A stretch of 37,203 bases of DNA from Aeromicrobium sp. (GCF_025965075.1 NZ_JAOPXQ010000033.1:1-37203); one strand, 5' to 3'. Numbered from the stretch's first letter, positions 9,823 to 17,678 are shown. Numbers and translations are program-made. The notes: generated by a model from the letters alone, not told the origin.

Positions 9823-10822
9823 ACCAGCCGGCGTTGGCCGCGAGCTCGAGGGCCCGCTCGGTCCAGAACTCGCCCGCGCCCGGGCCGCCTCCGCACGTGC
9901 CGTCGCTCTCGCCCGGCGGCTTGATCCACAGGTAGGCGTCCAGGATCCCACCCGAGCCGGCGTGCGGCTCCTGGCCCAGGGCCCGATCAGTCGGGTTGCA
10001 CCACTCGCCGTTGGAGCCGGCCCCGTTGCGTCCCGTGTCGATGACGAAGTGCGCTCCCCCGACGGCCCTGCTGACCTCGGTGGCGTACGTCGTCTCGTCG
10101 GCGTCGGACTCATAGCCCGACACGTTGGTGGAGAAGCCACGCGTGCGCTCGACCCCGACCGCCTTCAGCATGGCGGCCATGTCGGACGGTTCGGTCCAGC
10201 TCGAGTGGCCGGCGTCGACGTAGACCGCCGGCCCGGCATCCACCAGCCGGTCGACGGCGCCGCCGAGCAGCCGGGTGCGCTCCTCGAGCTGGTCGCAGTC
10301 GGCCGCCGTCGCGAGGGCATCGGGCTCGAGGACCACCGCGGCGCGGTCGCCGGCCACGTCGGCGATCCTGCCGACCCAGTCGACGTACTCATCGGCCGGG
10401 AGGCCCCCGCTGGACTCACCGCCAACGCAGTCGCGGTCGGTGATCCCGTAGACCACGAGGACGGGGGTGCGCTCGGCCTGGCTGGCCGACTCGACGACAT
10501 TCATCACGAAGTCGGCGACCTCGGCGGTGGGGTGGGCCTCGGGGGTCACCCACACCGCGGTCGGCACGCCCGCGATGCGTTCGAGGACCTCGCGGTCCGG
10601 TCCCGCCGCTGCCTCGGCGGCCGTCGCCGCAGCTGATCGGGCCCACGTCGCCGGCCCCTGGGCGGCGAACGGATTGCGCTCCTGCGACGAGCCGGCGTCG
10701 ACGGACCCGGCGAGGCGTGCCGCGCCGAAGACGGCCAGGAAGATCAGGACCGGGACGATCACGAGCAGCCCGCGACGCACGGGTGATGGTGTTCCTGCAG
10801 CCCTCGTCAACGCCGTCCCCAC
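9821..10822 (-). CDS. Membrane-anchored or secreted glycoside hydrolase family 6 (glucanase)
   Basis: GH6 enzymes hydrolyse beta-1,4-glucan with inversion. This 333-residue protein has one N-terminal hydrophobic segment (LLVIVPVLIFLAVFGAARL, about 19-37), so it is secreted or anchored. Family motifs occur in order: VVYGITDRDC with Asp131, VLEPDALA with the expected catalytic acid Asp168, YVDAGHSSW with Asp203, GFSTNVSGY, FVIDTGRNG, and IKPPGESDG with Asp307. All expected acidic residues are present, so it should be active. There is no carbohydrate-binding module. GTG 10822 is the longest start; GTG 10780 just before VRRGLL is an alternative. GH6 enzymes beside cellulose-synthase-like glycosyltransferases occur in Streptomyces (CslZ with CslA), so a role in trimming or releasing the polymer made by the 6565 gene is inferred. 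Confidence 0.9.
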   Translation of the reverse strand: MGTALTRAAGTPSPVRRGLLVIVPVLIFLAVFGAARLAGSVDAGSSQERNPFAAQGPATWARSAAATAAEAAAGPDREVLERIAGVPTAVWVTPEAHPTAEVADFVMNVVESASQAERTPVLVVYGITDRDCVGGESSGGLPADEYVDWVGRIADVAGDRAAVVLEPDALATAADCDQLEERTRLLGGAVDRLVDAGPAVYVDAGHSSWTEPSDMAAMLKAVGVERTRGFSTNVSGYESDADETTYATEVSRAVGGAHFVIDTGRNGAGSNGEWCNPTDRALGQEPHAGSGGILDAYLWIKPPGESDGTCGGGPGAGEFWTERALELAANAGW

Positions 10823-10963
10823 CCTCGAAGCGCTCGCACGGGCGGCGCGGTTCCTCCTGACGAGACCATCCTACCGACGAGCGGATCCGTCAGCCCGGAA
10901 CCCGGTTGAGTCACACCACGGCCGATCTGCCCGAACCGGCGGACACGGACCCGCCGATACCGG

Positions 10964-10969
10964 TAAAAT
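10964..10969 (+). promoter_or_regulatory. Candidate -10 element for the secreted beta-sandwich protein
   Basis: TAAAAT stands out in very GC-rich DNA 53 bases before ATG 11022. No clear -35 box was found at the right spacing. The message would carry a leader of about 45 bases with the GGGAGA ribosome binding site. Confidence 0.45.
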
Positions 10970-11021
10970 AGTGCCCGCTTCCCGGGCCATTCCTGTCTGG
11001 GGTCCGAGGGAGAAAATCACC

Positions 11022-12404
11022 ATGCCGTCTCGCCAGCGCCTGCTCGCGGCCGCCCTGTCCGCCTTCCTGCTCGTCGCCACGCTGGTCGGGCTGTCGGGCC
11101 CCGCCCAGGCCGCCGATGACGAGCCGCACATCTACGGCTACGTGACCGGCAAGACCCGCGCGGACAAGAAGCACAAGGCCACGACGGTCGCCGCCTCGAC
11201 CATGACGGTCCGGCTGTTCCGGTCCGACGCCGACGACACCGGCTGGACCTACCTCCGCGAGGTCAAGGTGAAGTCCTCGGGCATCTACGACGTCGCGACC
11301 GACGGCGCAGGCCGCTACCACCTGCAGCTCGTCGACAGCCGTCCCTCGTACGACGTCGACTCCTGGGCCCGCATCCCCGACGTGCCGGTCGACGTCACCG
11401 CCGACGGGGCCGTCAAGAACGTCACCGCCAGGATCGGCGGGGCGCTGTACGGCACGATCAAGGCGGCCGGCAAGAAGGCGCCTGCGTCGCTCGTCCGGGC
11501 CATCAGCGACACCGGGCAGATCTACGAGGTCGTGACCGACCGCCAGGGCAAGTACGCCCTCGGCGGGCTGCCGCTCGACAACTATCGCGTCTACGCCTAC
11601 GACGGCAAGAAGCGCCGCGTCGGGGCGAGCAAGCTCGTCCGCGCCGTCACGTCCCTCTCGTTCCGGGGCGCCTCGTTCAACCTCAAGACCAGGCCCAGCG
11701 CCTATCGCGGCTTCCTGCGCCTGGGTGGCCGGCTGGCGACCAAGGCCGTCACGGTGACCGCGGTCAACAACCGGACCCACGAGTACTGGGTGCAGAAGAT
11801 CGAGGGCGGCGCGCTGTCCCTGCGTGGCCTCACCGCCGGCAGCTACACCCTGACCGTGCCGGACACCGGTGGCTACTTCGGCACCACGGCTCAGCTCGCG
11901 GCGGTCAAGGCCGGCCAGACCCGGTCCGTCGACGTCGACCTCTCGACCCGGGCCGGGACGTTCACCGGGACGGTCGTGGACGCCACCAGCGGCAACCCGA
12001 TCCCCAACGTCAGCATCCGGCTCAAGGACGCCAAGGGCGTGACCCAGCAGGAGCTGACGGCCTCGGCCGCGGGCACGTTCACGATCGGGGGGACGCTGCG
12101 CGCGCAGACCGGCGTGACGATCGAGATCTTCGCCTACGACAAGATCGGCGAGTACTTCTACGACGCCCGCACCTTCTCGGGGCTGTCCATCGTGGACAAC
12201 CAGACCCTCGACCTCAACACGATCAGCGGCGACACGACGACCGGCGGGGCGAAGGTCATCAAGCTCGCGCGCACGCCGTCGACACCCGCGCCGGTGACCC
12301 CGGCACCGGCCACCCGCCTGCCCACCACGACGGTGCCGGGAGTGACGACGAGCGACGTGCCGTCAGCGGACGTGCCGGCCAGCACGATGCCGTCGGGGTC
12401 GTGA
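11022..12404 (+). CDS. Secreted multi-domain beta-sandwich protein (carboxypeptidase-regulatory-like repeats)
   Basis: The product is 460 residues. It starts with a clear signal peptide, MPSRQRLLAAALSAFLLVAT onwards, cleaved after AQA near residue 31. The mature part reads as about four beta-rich modules of roughly 90-110 residues. Telltale segments are GYVTGKTRADKK, YGTIKAAGKKAPASLV, GKYALGGLPLDNYRVYAYDG, GSYTLTVPDTGGYFG and FTGTVVDATSGNPIPNVSIRL. The last is typical of carboxypeptidase-regulatory-like or Cna-B-like folds. A Pro/Thr/Ser-rich tail of about 45 residues ends the protein, with no LPxTG signal or membrane helix. GGGAGA precedes ATG 11022. Probably a surface or matrix protein, and the tail could be O-mannosylated. 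Function unknown; the link to the polysaccharide genes rests only on position. Confidence 0.75.
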   Translation: MPSRQRLLAAALSAFLLVATLVGLSGPAQAADDEPHIYGYVTGKTRADKKHKATTVAASTMTVRLFRSDADDTGWTYLREVKVKSSGIYDVATDGAGRYHLQLVDSRPSYDVDSWARIPDVPVDVTADGAVKNVTARIGGALYGTIKAAGKKAPASLVRAISDTGQIYEVVTDRQGKYALGGLPLDNYRVYAYDGKKRRVGASKLVRAVTSLSFRGASFNLKTRPSAYRGFLRLGGRLATKAVTVTAVNNRTHEYWVQKIEGGALSLRGLTAGSYTLTVPDTGGYFGTTAQLAAVKAGQTRSVDVDLSTRAGTFTGTVVDATSGNPIPNVSIRLKDAKGVTQQELTASAAGTFTIGGTLRAQTGVTIEIFAYDKIGEYFYDARTFSGLSIVDNQTLDLNTISGDTTTGGAKVIKLARTPSTPAPVTPAPATRLPTTTVPGVTTSDVPSADVPASTMPSGS

Positions 12405-12439
12405 GACCCGCCGGGAGGCGCTGACGCGGTCGCGGGACC

Positions 12440-13417
12440 TCAGGACTTGAAGAGGCTCGTGACCGAGCCCTCCTCGAACACCGCGGCGGTGGCCTGGGCC
12501 AGCAACGGGGCGATCGAGAGCACCGTGAGCTTGTCGAAGCGCTTCTCGTCCTCGATCGGGAGCGTGTTGGTCACGATGACCTCGCACGCCGTCGAGTTCT
12601 TGAGCCGGTCAACCGCCGGTCCGGAGAACACGGCGTGGGTCGCGGCGATCACGACGTCCTCGGCCCCGTCGGCCATGAGTGCCTCGGCGGCCTGGACGAT
12701 CGTGCCGCCGGTGTCGATGAGGTCGTCGACCAGGATGCAGACCCGGCCCGTGACGTCACCGACGACGCGGTTGGCCTTGGACTCGTTGGGCTTGCGCGGA
12801 TCGCGGGTCTTGTGGATGAACGCCAGCGGAGCGCCGCCGAGGGCGTTGGCCCACTGCTCGGCGACCTTGATGCGGCCGGCATCGGGCGAGACGACCGCGA
12901 GGTCCTTCTTGCCGTAGCGCTTCTTGACGTGCCGCGTCAGGATCGGCATCGCGAGCAGGTGGTCCACGGGGCCGTTGAAGAAGCCCTGGATCTGCGCGGT
13001 GTGCAGGTCGACGGTCATGAGACGGTCGGCGCCGGCGGTGAGGAACAGGTCGGCCATGAGGCGGGCCGAGATCGGCTCGCGGCCCAGGTGCTTCTTGTCC
13101 TGGCGGGCGTAGCCGTAGAACGGGAGGATCACGGTGATGCGCTTGGCCGAGGCCCGCTTGAGGGCGTCGATCATGATGAGCTGCTCCATGATCGCCTCGT
13201 TGATCGGCGCCGCGTGGCTCTGCAGCACGAAGGCGTCGCAGCCACGGACCGACTCGTCGAAGCGTACGTAGATCTCGCCGTTGGCGAAGTCGTACGCCGT
13301 CGTGGGGACGACCTCGATCTCCAGGAGGTCGGCCACCTCCTTCGCCAGCGTCGGGTGCGCACGGCCGGAGAACAACAGCATGTTGCGTGTCGGGGTCCGC
13401 TTGGACAGGCTACTCAC
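12440..13417 (-). CDS. prs: Ribose-phosphate pyrophosphokinase
   Basis: The enzyme makes PRPP from ribose 5-phosphate and ATP for nucleotide, His and Trp synthesis and, in actinobacteria, for decaprenyl-phosphate arabinose. The product is 325 residues, normal for the family. It has the flexible-loop region YARQDKKHLGREPISARL, the PRPP synthetase signature DLHTAQIQGFFNGPVDHL (about 140-157) and the PRPP-binding loop VDDLIDTGGT near 230. GTG 13417 has GGAGG six bases upstream (13424-13428) and overlaps the glmU stop by eight bases, so the longer upstream frame is not real. It follows glmU, the conserved actinobacterial order. Confidence 0.97.
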   Translation of the reverse strand: MSSLSKRTPTRNMLLFSGRAHPTLAKEVADLLEIEVVPTTAYDFANGEIYVRFDESVRGCDAFVLQSHAAPINEAIMEQLIMIDALKRASAKRITVILPFYGYARQDKKHLGREPISARLMADLFLTAGADRLMTVDLHTAQIQGFFNGPVDHLLAMPILTRHVKKRYGKKDLAVVSPDAGRIKVAEQWANALGGAPLAFIHKTRDPRKPNESKANRVVGDVTGRVCILVDDLIDTGGTIVQAAEALMADGAEDVVIAATHAVFSGPAVDRLKNSTACEVIVTNTLPIEDEKRFDKLTVLSIAPLLAQATAAVFEEGSVTSLFKS

Positions 13418-14855
13418 CGATTGCCTCCAGGGCGTCTGCTGCGGCATCGCGTGCCGCATGGGCTGAGGCGGTGTCGGGACGCTTGGCCTCGACCCACCCC
13501 TCAATGTTCCTCTGTGACCCGGCACTCACCGCCAGCGCCCCCGGCGGGACGTCCTCACGGATCGTCGCCCCGGCGCCCGTGAAGGCACCGTCCCCGACCG
13601 TCACGGGGGCGACGAACGTGTTGTTGGAGCTCGTCTTGGCGTGCCGCCCGATCGTGGACCGATTCTTGTGGACGCCGTCGTAGTTGGCGAAGATCGTGCC
13701 GGCCCCGATGTTGGCCCCCTCGCCGATGTCGGCGTCCCCGACGTACGTCAGGTGCGGCACCTTGGCGCCGGCGCCGATCACCGAGTTCTTGACCTCGACG
13801 AACGTCCCGATCTTGCCGCCCTCACCGAGGTCGGCGCCCGGACGCAGATAGGCGAACGGGCCGACCGTCGCGCCGTCGCCGATGACGGAGTCCGAGCCGT
13901 GCGTGCGGACGACGGTCGCGTCCCGCCCGACCTCGACATTGCGCAGCGTCGTGTCCGGGCCGATCGTCGCGCCGGTCGCGACGACCGTCGCGCCGAGCAG
14001 CTGCGTCCCGGGCAGGATCGTGACGTCGGCGGCGAGCGTCACGGCCGAGTCGATCCACGTCGTGGCGGGATCGACGATCGTGACGCCCTCGGCCATCCAG
14101 TGGTCGGTCAGCCGGCGGTTGAGCTCGCGACCCAGCCGCGCGAGCTGCCCGCGGTCGTTGACGCCCTCGGTCTGCCACACGTCCTCGAGCACGTGCGCGC
14201 CGACCAGGAGCCCCTCCGCGACGGCCCTGGCGACGATGTCGGTCAGGTACAGCTCGCCCTGCGCGTTGTTGGCCTCGAGGCTCGCGACGGCGCGGCCGAG
14301 GAACGCCGCGTCGACGACCAGGATGCCGCTGTTGATCTCACGCAGCGCCAGCTCCTCGGCGGAGGCGTCCTTGTGCTCACGGATCGCCGCGACGGCGTCG
14401 TCCCCGTCCCGCACGATGCGCCCGTAGCCCGTGGGGTCGTCGACCTCGGCGGACAGGATCGTGACCGAGCGGCCCGCGACGCGGTGGTCGACGAGGAGCT
14501 CCGAGAGCGTCTGCGACGACAGCAGCGGCACGTCGCCGTACGTCACGACGACGGTGCCCGCGGGCGCCGCGTCGAGCGACTCGAGCGCGACCCGTACGGC
14601 GTGGCCGGTGCCGTTCTGCTCCTCCTGGACCGCGATGACGGTCGCGGGGTCGTACGCCCTGACGGCCTCGGTGACCTGCTCGCGGTCGTGGCCCACGACG
14701 GCGACCGTCGTGCGTACGCCGGCGCCGGACACCGCGACGAGCGCGTGCTCGAGCATGCTGCGGCCGGCGATCTCGTGCAGGACCTTGGCCCGGGACGACT
14801 TCATCCGGGTGCCGGCACCCGCGGCCAGCACGATGGCTGTCACTTCCTCGCTCAA
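13410..14855 (-). CDS. glmU: Bifunctional GlmU: GlcNAc-1-P uridyltransferase / GlcN-1-P acetyltransferase
   Basis: GlmU makes UDP-GlcNAc, the precursor of peptidoglycan. The N-terminal pyrophosphorylase has LAAGAGTRMKSSRAKVLHEI (about 10-30). The C-terminal acetyltransferase from about residue 260 is a left-handed beta helix of hexapeptide repeats, with catalytic-region motifs RPGADLGEGGKIGTFVEVK and GAGTIFANYDGVHKNRS. At 481 residues the length is normal. The start is TTG at 14855: AAGGAG lies five bases upstream (14861-14866) and the protein then begins MSEEVTAIVLAAG. GTG 14843 is a weaker alternative. A tRNA-Gln gene lies 39 bases upstream on the same strand, and prs follows with overlap. 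Confidence 0.97.
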   Translation of the reverse strand: MSEEVTAIVLAAGAGTRMKSSRAKVLHEIAGRSMLEHALVAVSGAGVRTTVAVVGHDREQVTEAVRAYDPATVIAVQEEQNGTGHAVRVALESLDAAPAGTVVVTYGDVPLLSSQTLSELLVDHRVAGRSVTILSAEVDDPTGYGRIVRDGDDAVAAIREHKDASAEELALREINSGILVVDAAFLGRAVASLEANNAQGELYLTDIVARAVAEGLLVGAHVLEDVWQTEGVNDRGQLARLGRELNRRLTDHWMAEGVTIVDPATTWIDSAVTLAADVTILPGTQLLGATVVATGATIGPDTTLRNVEVGRDATVVRTHGSDSVIGDGATVGPFAYLRPGADLGEGGKIGTFVEVKNSVIGAGAKVPHLTYVGDADIGEGANIGAGTIFANYDGVHKNRSTIGRHAKTSSNNTFVAPVTVGDGAFTGAGATIREDVPPGALAVSAGSQRNIEGWVEAKRPDTASAHAARDAAADALEAIGE

Positions 14856-14860
14856 CGTGA

Positions 14861-14866
14861 CTCCTT
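14861..14866 (-). promoter_or_regulatory. Shine-Dalgarno sequence deciding the TTG start of glmU
   Basis: AAGGAG lies five bases before TTG 14855. It supports the rare TTG start over the internal GTG. Confidence 0.7.
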
Positions 14867-14894
14867 CGTCGACGGTTGCGCTGGAGCTGCTGTG

Positions 14895-14973
14895 CTCCCC
14901 GGGTAGGAGTCGAACCTACGTCGCTTGTCCGCATTCAAAGTGCGGCGGGCCCTGCCGGCAGACCAACCGGGGA
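14895..14973 (-). tRNA. tRNA-Gln (anticodon UUG)
   Basis: A cloverleaf can be drawn on the minus strand. The 7-bp acceptor stem pairs TCCCCGG with CCGGGGA. The anticodon arm is CCGCA-CTTTGAA-TGCGG, giving anticodon TTG. The T arm is GTAGG-TTCGACT-CCTAC, with discriminator G. CCA is not encoded. It is 79 bases because of a nine-base variable region, an extra base before the anticodon stem, and an unusual D arm whose loop includes GCCGGC. The D stem GGTC/GGCC pairs with one G-U. It lies just upstream of glmU, a common actinobacterial location for a Gln tRNA as I recall. The anticodon reading is firm; the D arm and variable region should be checked with a covariance model. Confidence 0.8.
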
Positions 14974-15000
14974 TTGCGCATTCCCCCAACTGGGGATTGC
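14963..15000 (-). repeat. 15-bp direct repeat of the tRNA-Gln 5' end
   Basis: CCAACCGGGGATTGC at 14963-14977 spans the 5' end of the tRNA. It recurs at 14986-15000 with one mismatch, 23 bases away. This may be a partial duplication of the tRNA or a remnant of an integration event; no integrase is nearby. Confidence 0.6.
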
Positions 15001-15019
15001 AGAAAAGACAGTACCGGAG

Positions 15020-15790
15020 TCAGGAGGCCCGGCGGGCGACGACGAAGGTCCGCAGGAACGGGAAGACCGTCCCGAAGGACCGACGCGGGTAGGCCTCACG
15101 CAGGGCATCCCGGTAGGCGAGGACGAAATCCTCGCGCAGCTCGTCGGGGAGGGCCTGGAGGTAGGGCCGGGCGCCGGTGCCCGAGACCCAGTCGAGGACG
15201 GGGTCGTCGCCGGGCAGCACGTGGGCGTACTCGGTCTCCCACAGGTCGACGTCCCAGCCGAGGTCCGCGAACAGCTCGAGCCAGGCGTAGGGGGCGGTGC
15301 CGCGGTCCGCGACGATGTCGCGGGTGTGCTCGGCGTACGGCGGCTCCGCCGCGATGTCGCGCAGCAGGGTGTGGCTGGGCGAGCCGTAGTTGCGGGGCAC
15401 CTGGAGCGCGAACGACCCGCCCTCGACGACGTGCCCGGCCAGCCGGGTCACGACCGCGAGCGGGTCGGGCACCCACTGGAGCAGCGCGTTGGACACCATC
15501 AGGTCGACCGGCCCGGAGGGGCTCCAGGTCGCGACGTCGGCGAGCTCGTACGTCACCGAGTCATCGACCGTCGAGGCGAGCGCCCGCTCGATCATCTCCG
15601 CCGACGAGTCGACCCCGTGGACCGTGGCGTCGGGCCAGCGGGACTGCAGGACGGGGGTCAGGTGGCCGGGGCCGCAGCCGAGGTCGACGATCGTCCGGGG
15701 CTCGCCCTCGACCCGGGCGACCAGGTCGACGAACGGGCGTGAGCGGTCGTCGGCGAACTGCAGGTAGCGCGTCGGGTCCCAGGTCGGCAT
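15020..15790 (-). CDS. SAM-dependent methyltransferase, trans-aconitate methyltransferase-like
   Basis: The protein is 256 residues with a Rossmann-type class I methyltransferase fold. It begins MPTWDPTRYLQFADDRSRPF, very like trans-aconitate 2-methyltransferase (Tam). Motif I is IVDLGCGPGHLTPVL (about 34-48), followed by VHGVDSSAEMIERA, the post-I acidic loop, and VSNALLQWVPDP. The Tam-like C-terminal region is present (YAEHTRDIVADRG; EYAHVLPGDDPVLDWVSGTG). Tam esterifies trans-aconitate, an inhibitor of aconitase. The start shares one base with the amidase stop (TGATG), so the two are coupled and probably under the same MarR-type control. The fold is certain; the substrate is likely but not proven. 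The long open frame above it is the amidase read in another phase. Confidence 0.88.
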   Translation of the reverse strand: MPTWDPTRYLQFADDRSRPFVDLVARVEGEPRTIVDLGCGPGHLTPVLQSRWPDATVHGVDSSAEMIERALASTVDDSVTYELADVATWSPSGPVDLMVSNALLQWVPDPLAVVTRLAGHVVEGGSFALQVPRNYGSPSHTLLRDIAAEPPYAEHTRDIVADRGTAPYAWLELFADLGWDVDLWETEYAHVLPGDDPVLDWVSGTGARPYLQALPDELREDFVLAYRDALREAYPRRSFGTVFPFLRTFVVARRAS

Positions 15791-17130
15791 CAGGCACCCA
15801 TCCGCTCGAGCTGGCCGGCCAGGGACATCAGCCGCGCGTCGTCTCCCCGGCGGCCGACGAGCTGGACCGCCAGCGGCAGCCCCGGTCGGTCCGCGCCGAC
15901 CGGCATCGAGACCGCGGGGACGCCGGCATGGTTCCACTGCGCGGTGTAGGGATAGAACGCGTTCATCGACAGCACGGTCGCGAGGCCGCCCTTGCCCTTC
16001 CAGTGCTCGACCTCGGGCGCCGGGCCCGACATGACCGGGGTCAGCAGGATGTCGACGTCGAGCGAGTCGTGCACGCGGTCGCCCCACTCCTGGCCCTTGC
16101 GCTTGGCCCACGCGACGGTGCGACGGCCGAACGGCCGGCCGAGCCGGGCGATGGCGCGGGTCCTCGCCTCGAGCCGGCTCGGGTCGGCGACGCCGTCGGC
16201 ACCGTCCCGGATCCCGGCGAGGTAGCGGATCGTGAGCGCCTTGGCCGCCACCCCGTACGGGACGTCCACCTCGACGACGGTGTGGCCCGCGGCGGCGAAC
16301 GTCTCGGCGACCGCGCCCATCGCGTCGCGGACGCGGGGGTCGAGCGGCAGCGCCTTGGTCGCCGCCGACGCGCTGAACGACAGGCCGATCCGCAGCGGGA
16401 CCGGATCGGCGGCCGCCGCCTCGACCAAGGAGCCCGGGAAGGTGCCGAACGTGTCGAGGAACAGCGCGCTGTCGACGACCCGCCGCGCCAGCCCGCCCTG
16501 CGTCGAGAGGTCGTGCCAGTCGCCGGAGCTCGGCATCGTGCCCTGGGTCGGCTTGAAGCCGACCAGGCCGCAACAGGCGGCGGGGATGCGGATCGACCCG
16601 GCACCGTCGGACGCCGTCGCGATGCCGACGGCTCCCGCGGCGACCAGCGCGGCCGAGCCGCCCGACGAGCCGCCGGTCGTGTGCGCGGGGTCGCGGGGGT
16701 TGCGGGTGACGCCCGTGAGGTCGGACTCGGTGAACCCGAAGATCGCGAGCTCGGGGAGCGTCGACTTGGCCACGATGACCATGCCGGCGGACCGCATCGC
16801 CGCGACGAGCTCGGTGTCCCGGTCGGCGACCCGGGTCGCCCCGCGGCTGCCCAGGCCCGTGACCTTCCCGGCGACGTCCAGGTCGTCCTTGACCGCGACC
16901 GGGATCCCGAGCAACGGGCCGGTCTCCCCCGCGGCGCGACGACGGTCGGCGTCGTCGGCGGCCGCCAGCGCCTCCCCGGCGAAGACCGCGACGGTGGCGT
17001 TGAGCGCGGGGTTCTCGCGCTCGATCGCGTCGAGCGTCGCCCGGGTCAGCTCCCGGGCGGTGATCGTCCCGGCGGCGAGCAGCTCGCCCTGCCGGGTGGG
17101 TCCTGCGGCGACGGCCTCGGAGAGTTCCAT
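15790..17130 (-). CDS. Amidase signature family hydrolase
   Basis: This 446-residue enzyme hydrolyses amide bonds with a Ser-cisSer-Lys triad. The expected residues are visible: Lys81 in VAVKDDLDV, cis-Ser155 in TTGGSSGGSAAL, and nucleophile Ser179 in SDGAGSIRIPA. The C-terminal ending (YPYTAQWNHAGVPAVSMPVG) is typical of stand-alone amidases. It lacks an operon with gatC and gatB, so it is not the tRNA amidotransferase subunit. The specific amide is unknown. ATG 17130 is preceded by TACGGT seven bases upstream, giving a leaderless start. Its promoter region is shared with the divergent marR gene across a 15-bp palindrome, so repression by that regulator is likely. Confidence 0.9.
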   Translation of the reverse strand: MELSEAVAAGPTRQGELLAAGTITARELTRATLDAIERENPALNATVAVFAGEALAAADDADRRRAAGETGPLLGIPVAVKDDLDVAGKVTGLGSRGATRVADRDTELVAAMRSAGMVIVAKSTLPELAIFGFTESDLTGVTRNPRDPAHTTGGSSGGSAALVAAGAVGIATASDGAGSIRIPAACCGLVGFKPTQGTMPSSGDWHDLSTQGGLARRVVDSALFLDTFGTFPGSLVEAAAADPVPLRIGLSFSASAATKALPLDPRVRDAMGAVAETFAAAGHTVVEVDVPYGVAAKALTIRYLAGIRDGADGVADPSRLEARTRAIARLGRPFGRRTVAWAKRKGQEWGDRVHDSLDVDILLTPVMSGPAPEVEHWKGKGGLATVLSMNAFYPYTAQWNHAGVPAVSMPVGADRPGLPLAVQLVGRRGDDARLMSLAGQLERMGA

Positions 17131-17137
17131 GCGCCCG

Positions 17138-17182
17138 ACCGTACAGCGAAAACAATCTCGACATCAAGAATCTTGATAGAGT
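17138..17182. promoter_or_regulatory. Divergent amidase/marR promoters with shared operator palindrome
   Basis: A perfect palindrome, ATCAAGA-A-TCTTGAT, occupies 17163-17177. Leftward, CATCAA at 17162-17167 reads TTGATG on the minus strand, a -35 box 18 bases from the amidase -10 TACGGT (17138-17143). Rightward, the palindrome touches the marR -10 TAGAGT (17177-17182). Protein bound here would cover both promoters. The sequence resembles known MarR-family operators. Confidence 0.75.
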
Positions 17183-17189
17183 CGGCGCC

Positions 17190-17678
17190 ATGGAGGACGA
17201 TGTCGATCGGCTGATCGCCGCGTGGCGCCGGGAGCGCCCCGACCTGGACGTGTCCCCCATGCACGTCCTCAGCCGGGTGACCCGGCTCGCGCTCCACCTC
17301 GACCGGGCGCGCAAGGAGGCGTTCGCCGATCACGGGCTGGAGCCGTCGGAGTTCGACGTCCTGTCGGCGCTGCGCCGCACCGGCGAGCCCTATCAGCTCT
17401 CCCCCGGCCGCCTGGTCCAGGAGACCTTGGTGACCAGCGGCACCATGACGAACCGGGTCGACCGGCTGGTCCGCAAGGGACTGGTCGAGCGCCGCCCCGA
17501 CCCGGCGGACCGTCGCGGCGTCCAGGTCCGGCTGACCCCCGAGGGCCGGGCCGCGGTCGACGGCGCGCTGGACGCCCTCATCGGCCGGGAGCGGGACCTG
17601 CTGGCGGGGCTTCCTGCCGCGGACGCCGCCGTGCTGGCCGACTCGCTGCGCACCCTGTCGCAGCCGTTCGACCACTGA
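17190..17678 (+). CDS. MarR-family transcriptional regulator
   Basis: The product is a 162-residue winged-helix regulator of the MarR family, usually a dimeric repressor released by small phenolic or similar ligands. Dimerisation helices come first (DVSPMHVLSRVTRLALHLD). They are followed by the DNA-binding region: EPSEFDVLSALRRTG, then SPGRLVQETLVTSGTMTNRVDRL with the recognition helix, then the wing GLVERRPDPADRRGVQVRLT. ATG 17190 lies seven bases after a TAGAGT box, a leaderless arrangement with no Shine-Dalgarno sequence. The palindrome at 17163-17177 overlaps its own promoter and the divergent amidase promoter, so it probably represses both. It may sense the amidase or methyltransferase substrate. 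Confidence 0.93.
   Translation: MEDDVDRLIAAWRRERPDLDVSPMHVLSRVTRLALHLDRARKEAFADHGLEPSEFDVLSALRRTGEPYQLSPGRLVQETLVTSGTMTNRVDRLVRKGLVERRPDPADRRGVQVRLTPEGRAAVDGALDALIGRERDLLAGLPAADAAVLADSLRTLSQPFDH

Noticed and set aside
10807-10839. Possible 10-residue leader peptide before the GH6 gene, whose TGA overlaps a TTG in the GH6 frame
   Set aside because: AGGAGG (10853-10858) is 13 bases from its GTG, too far, and nothing else supports translation; short frames like this are common by chance.
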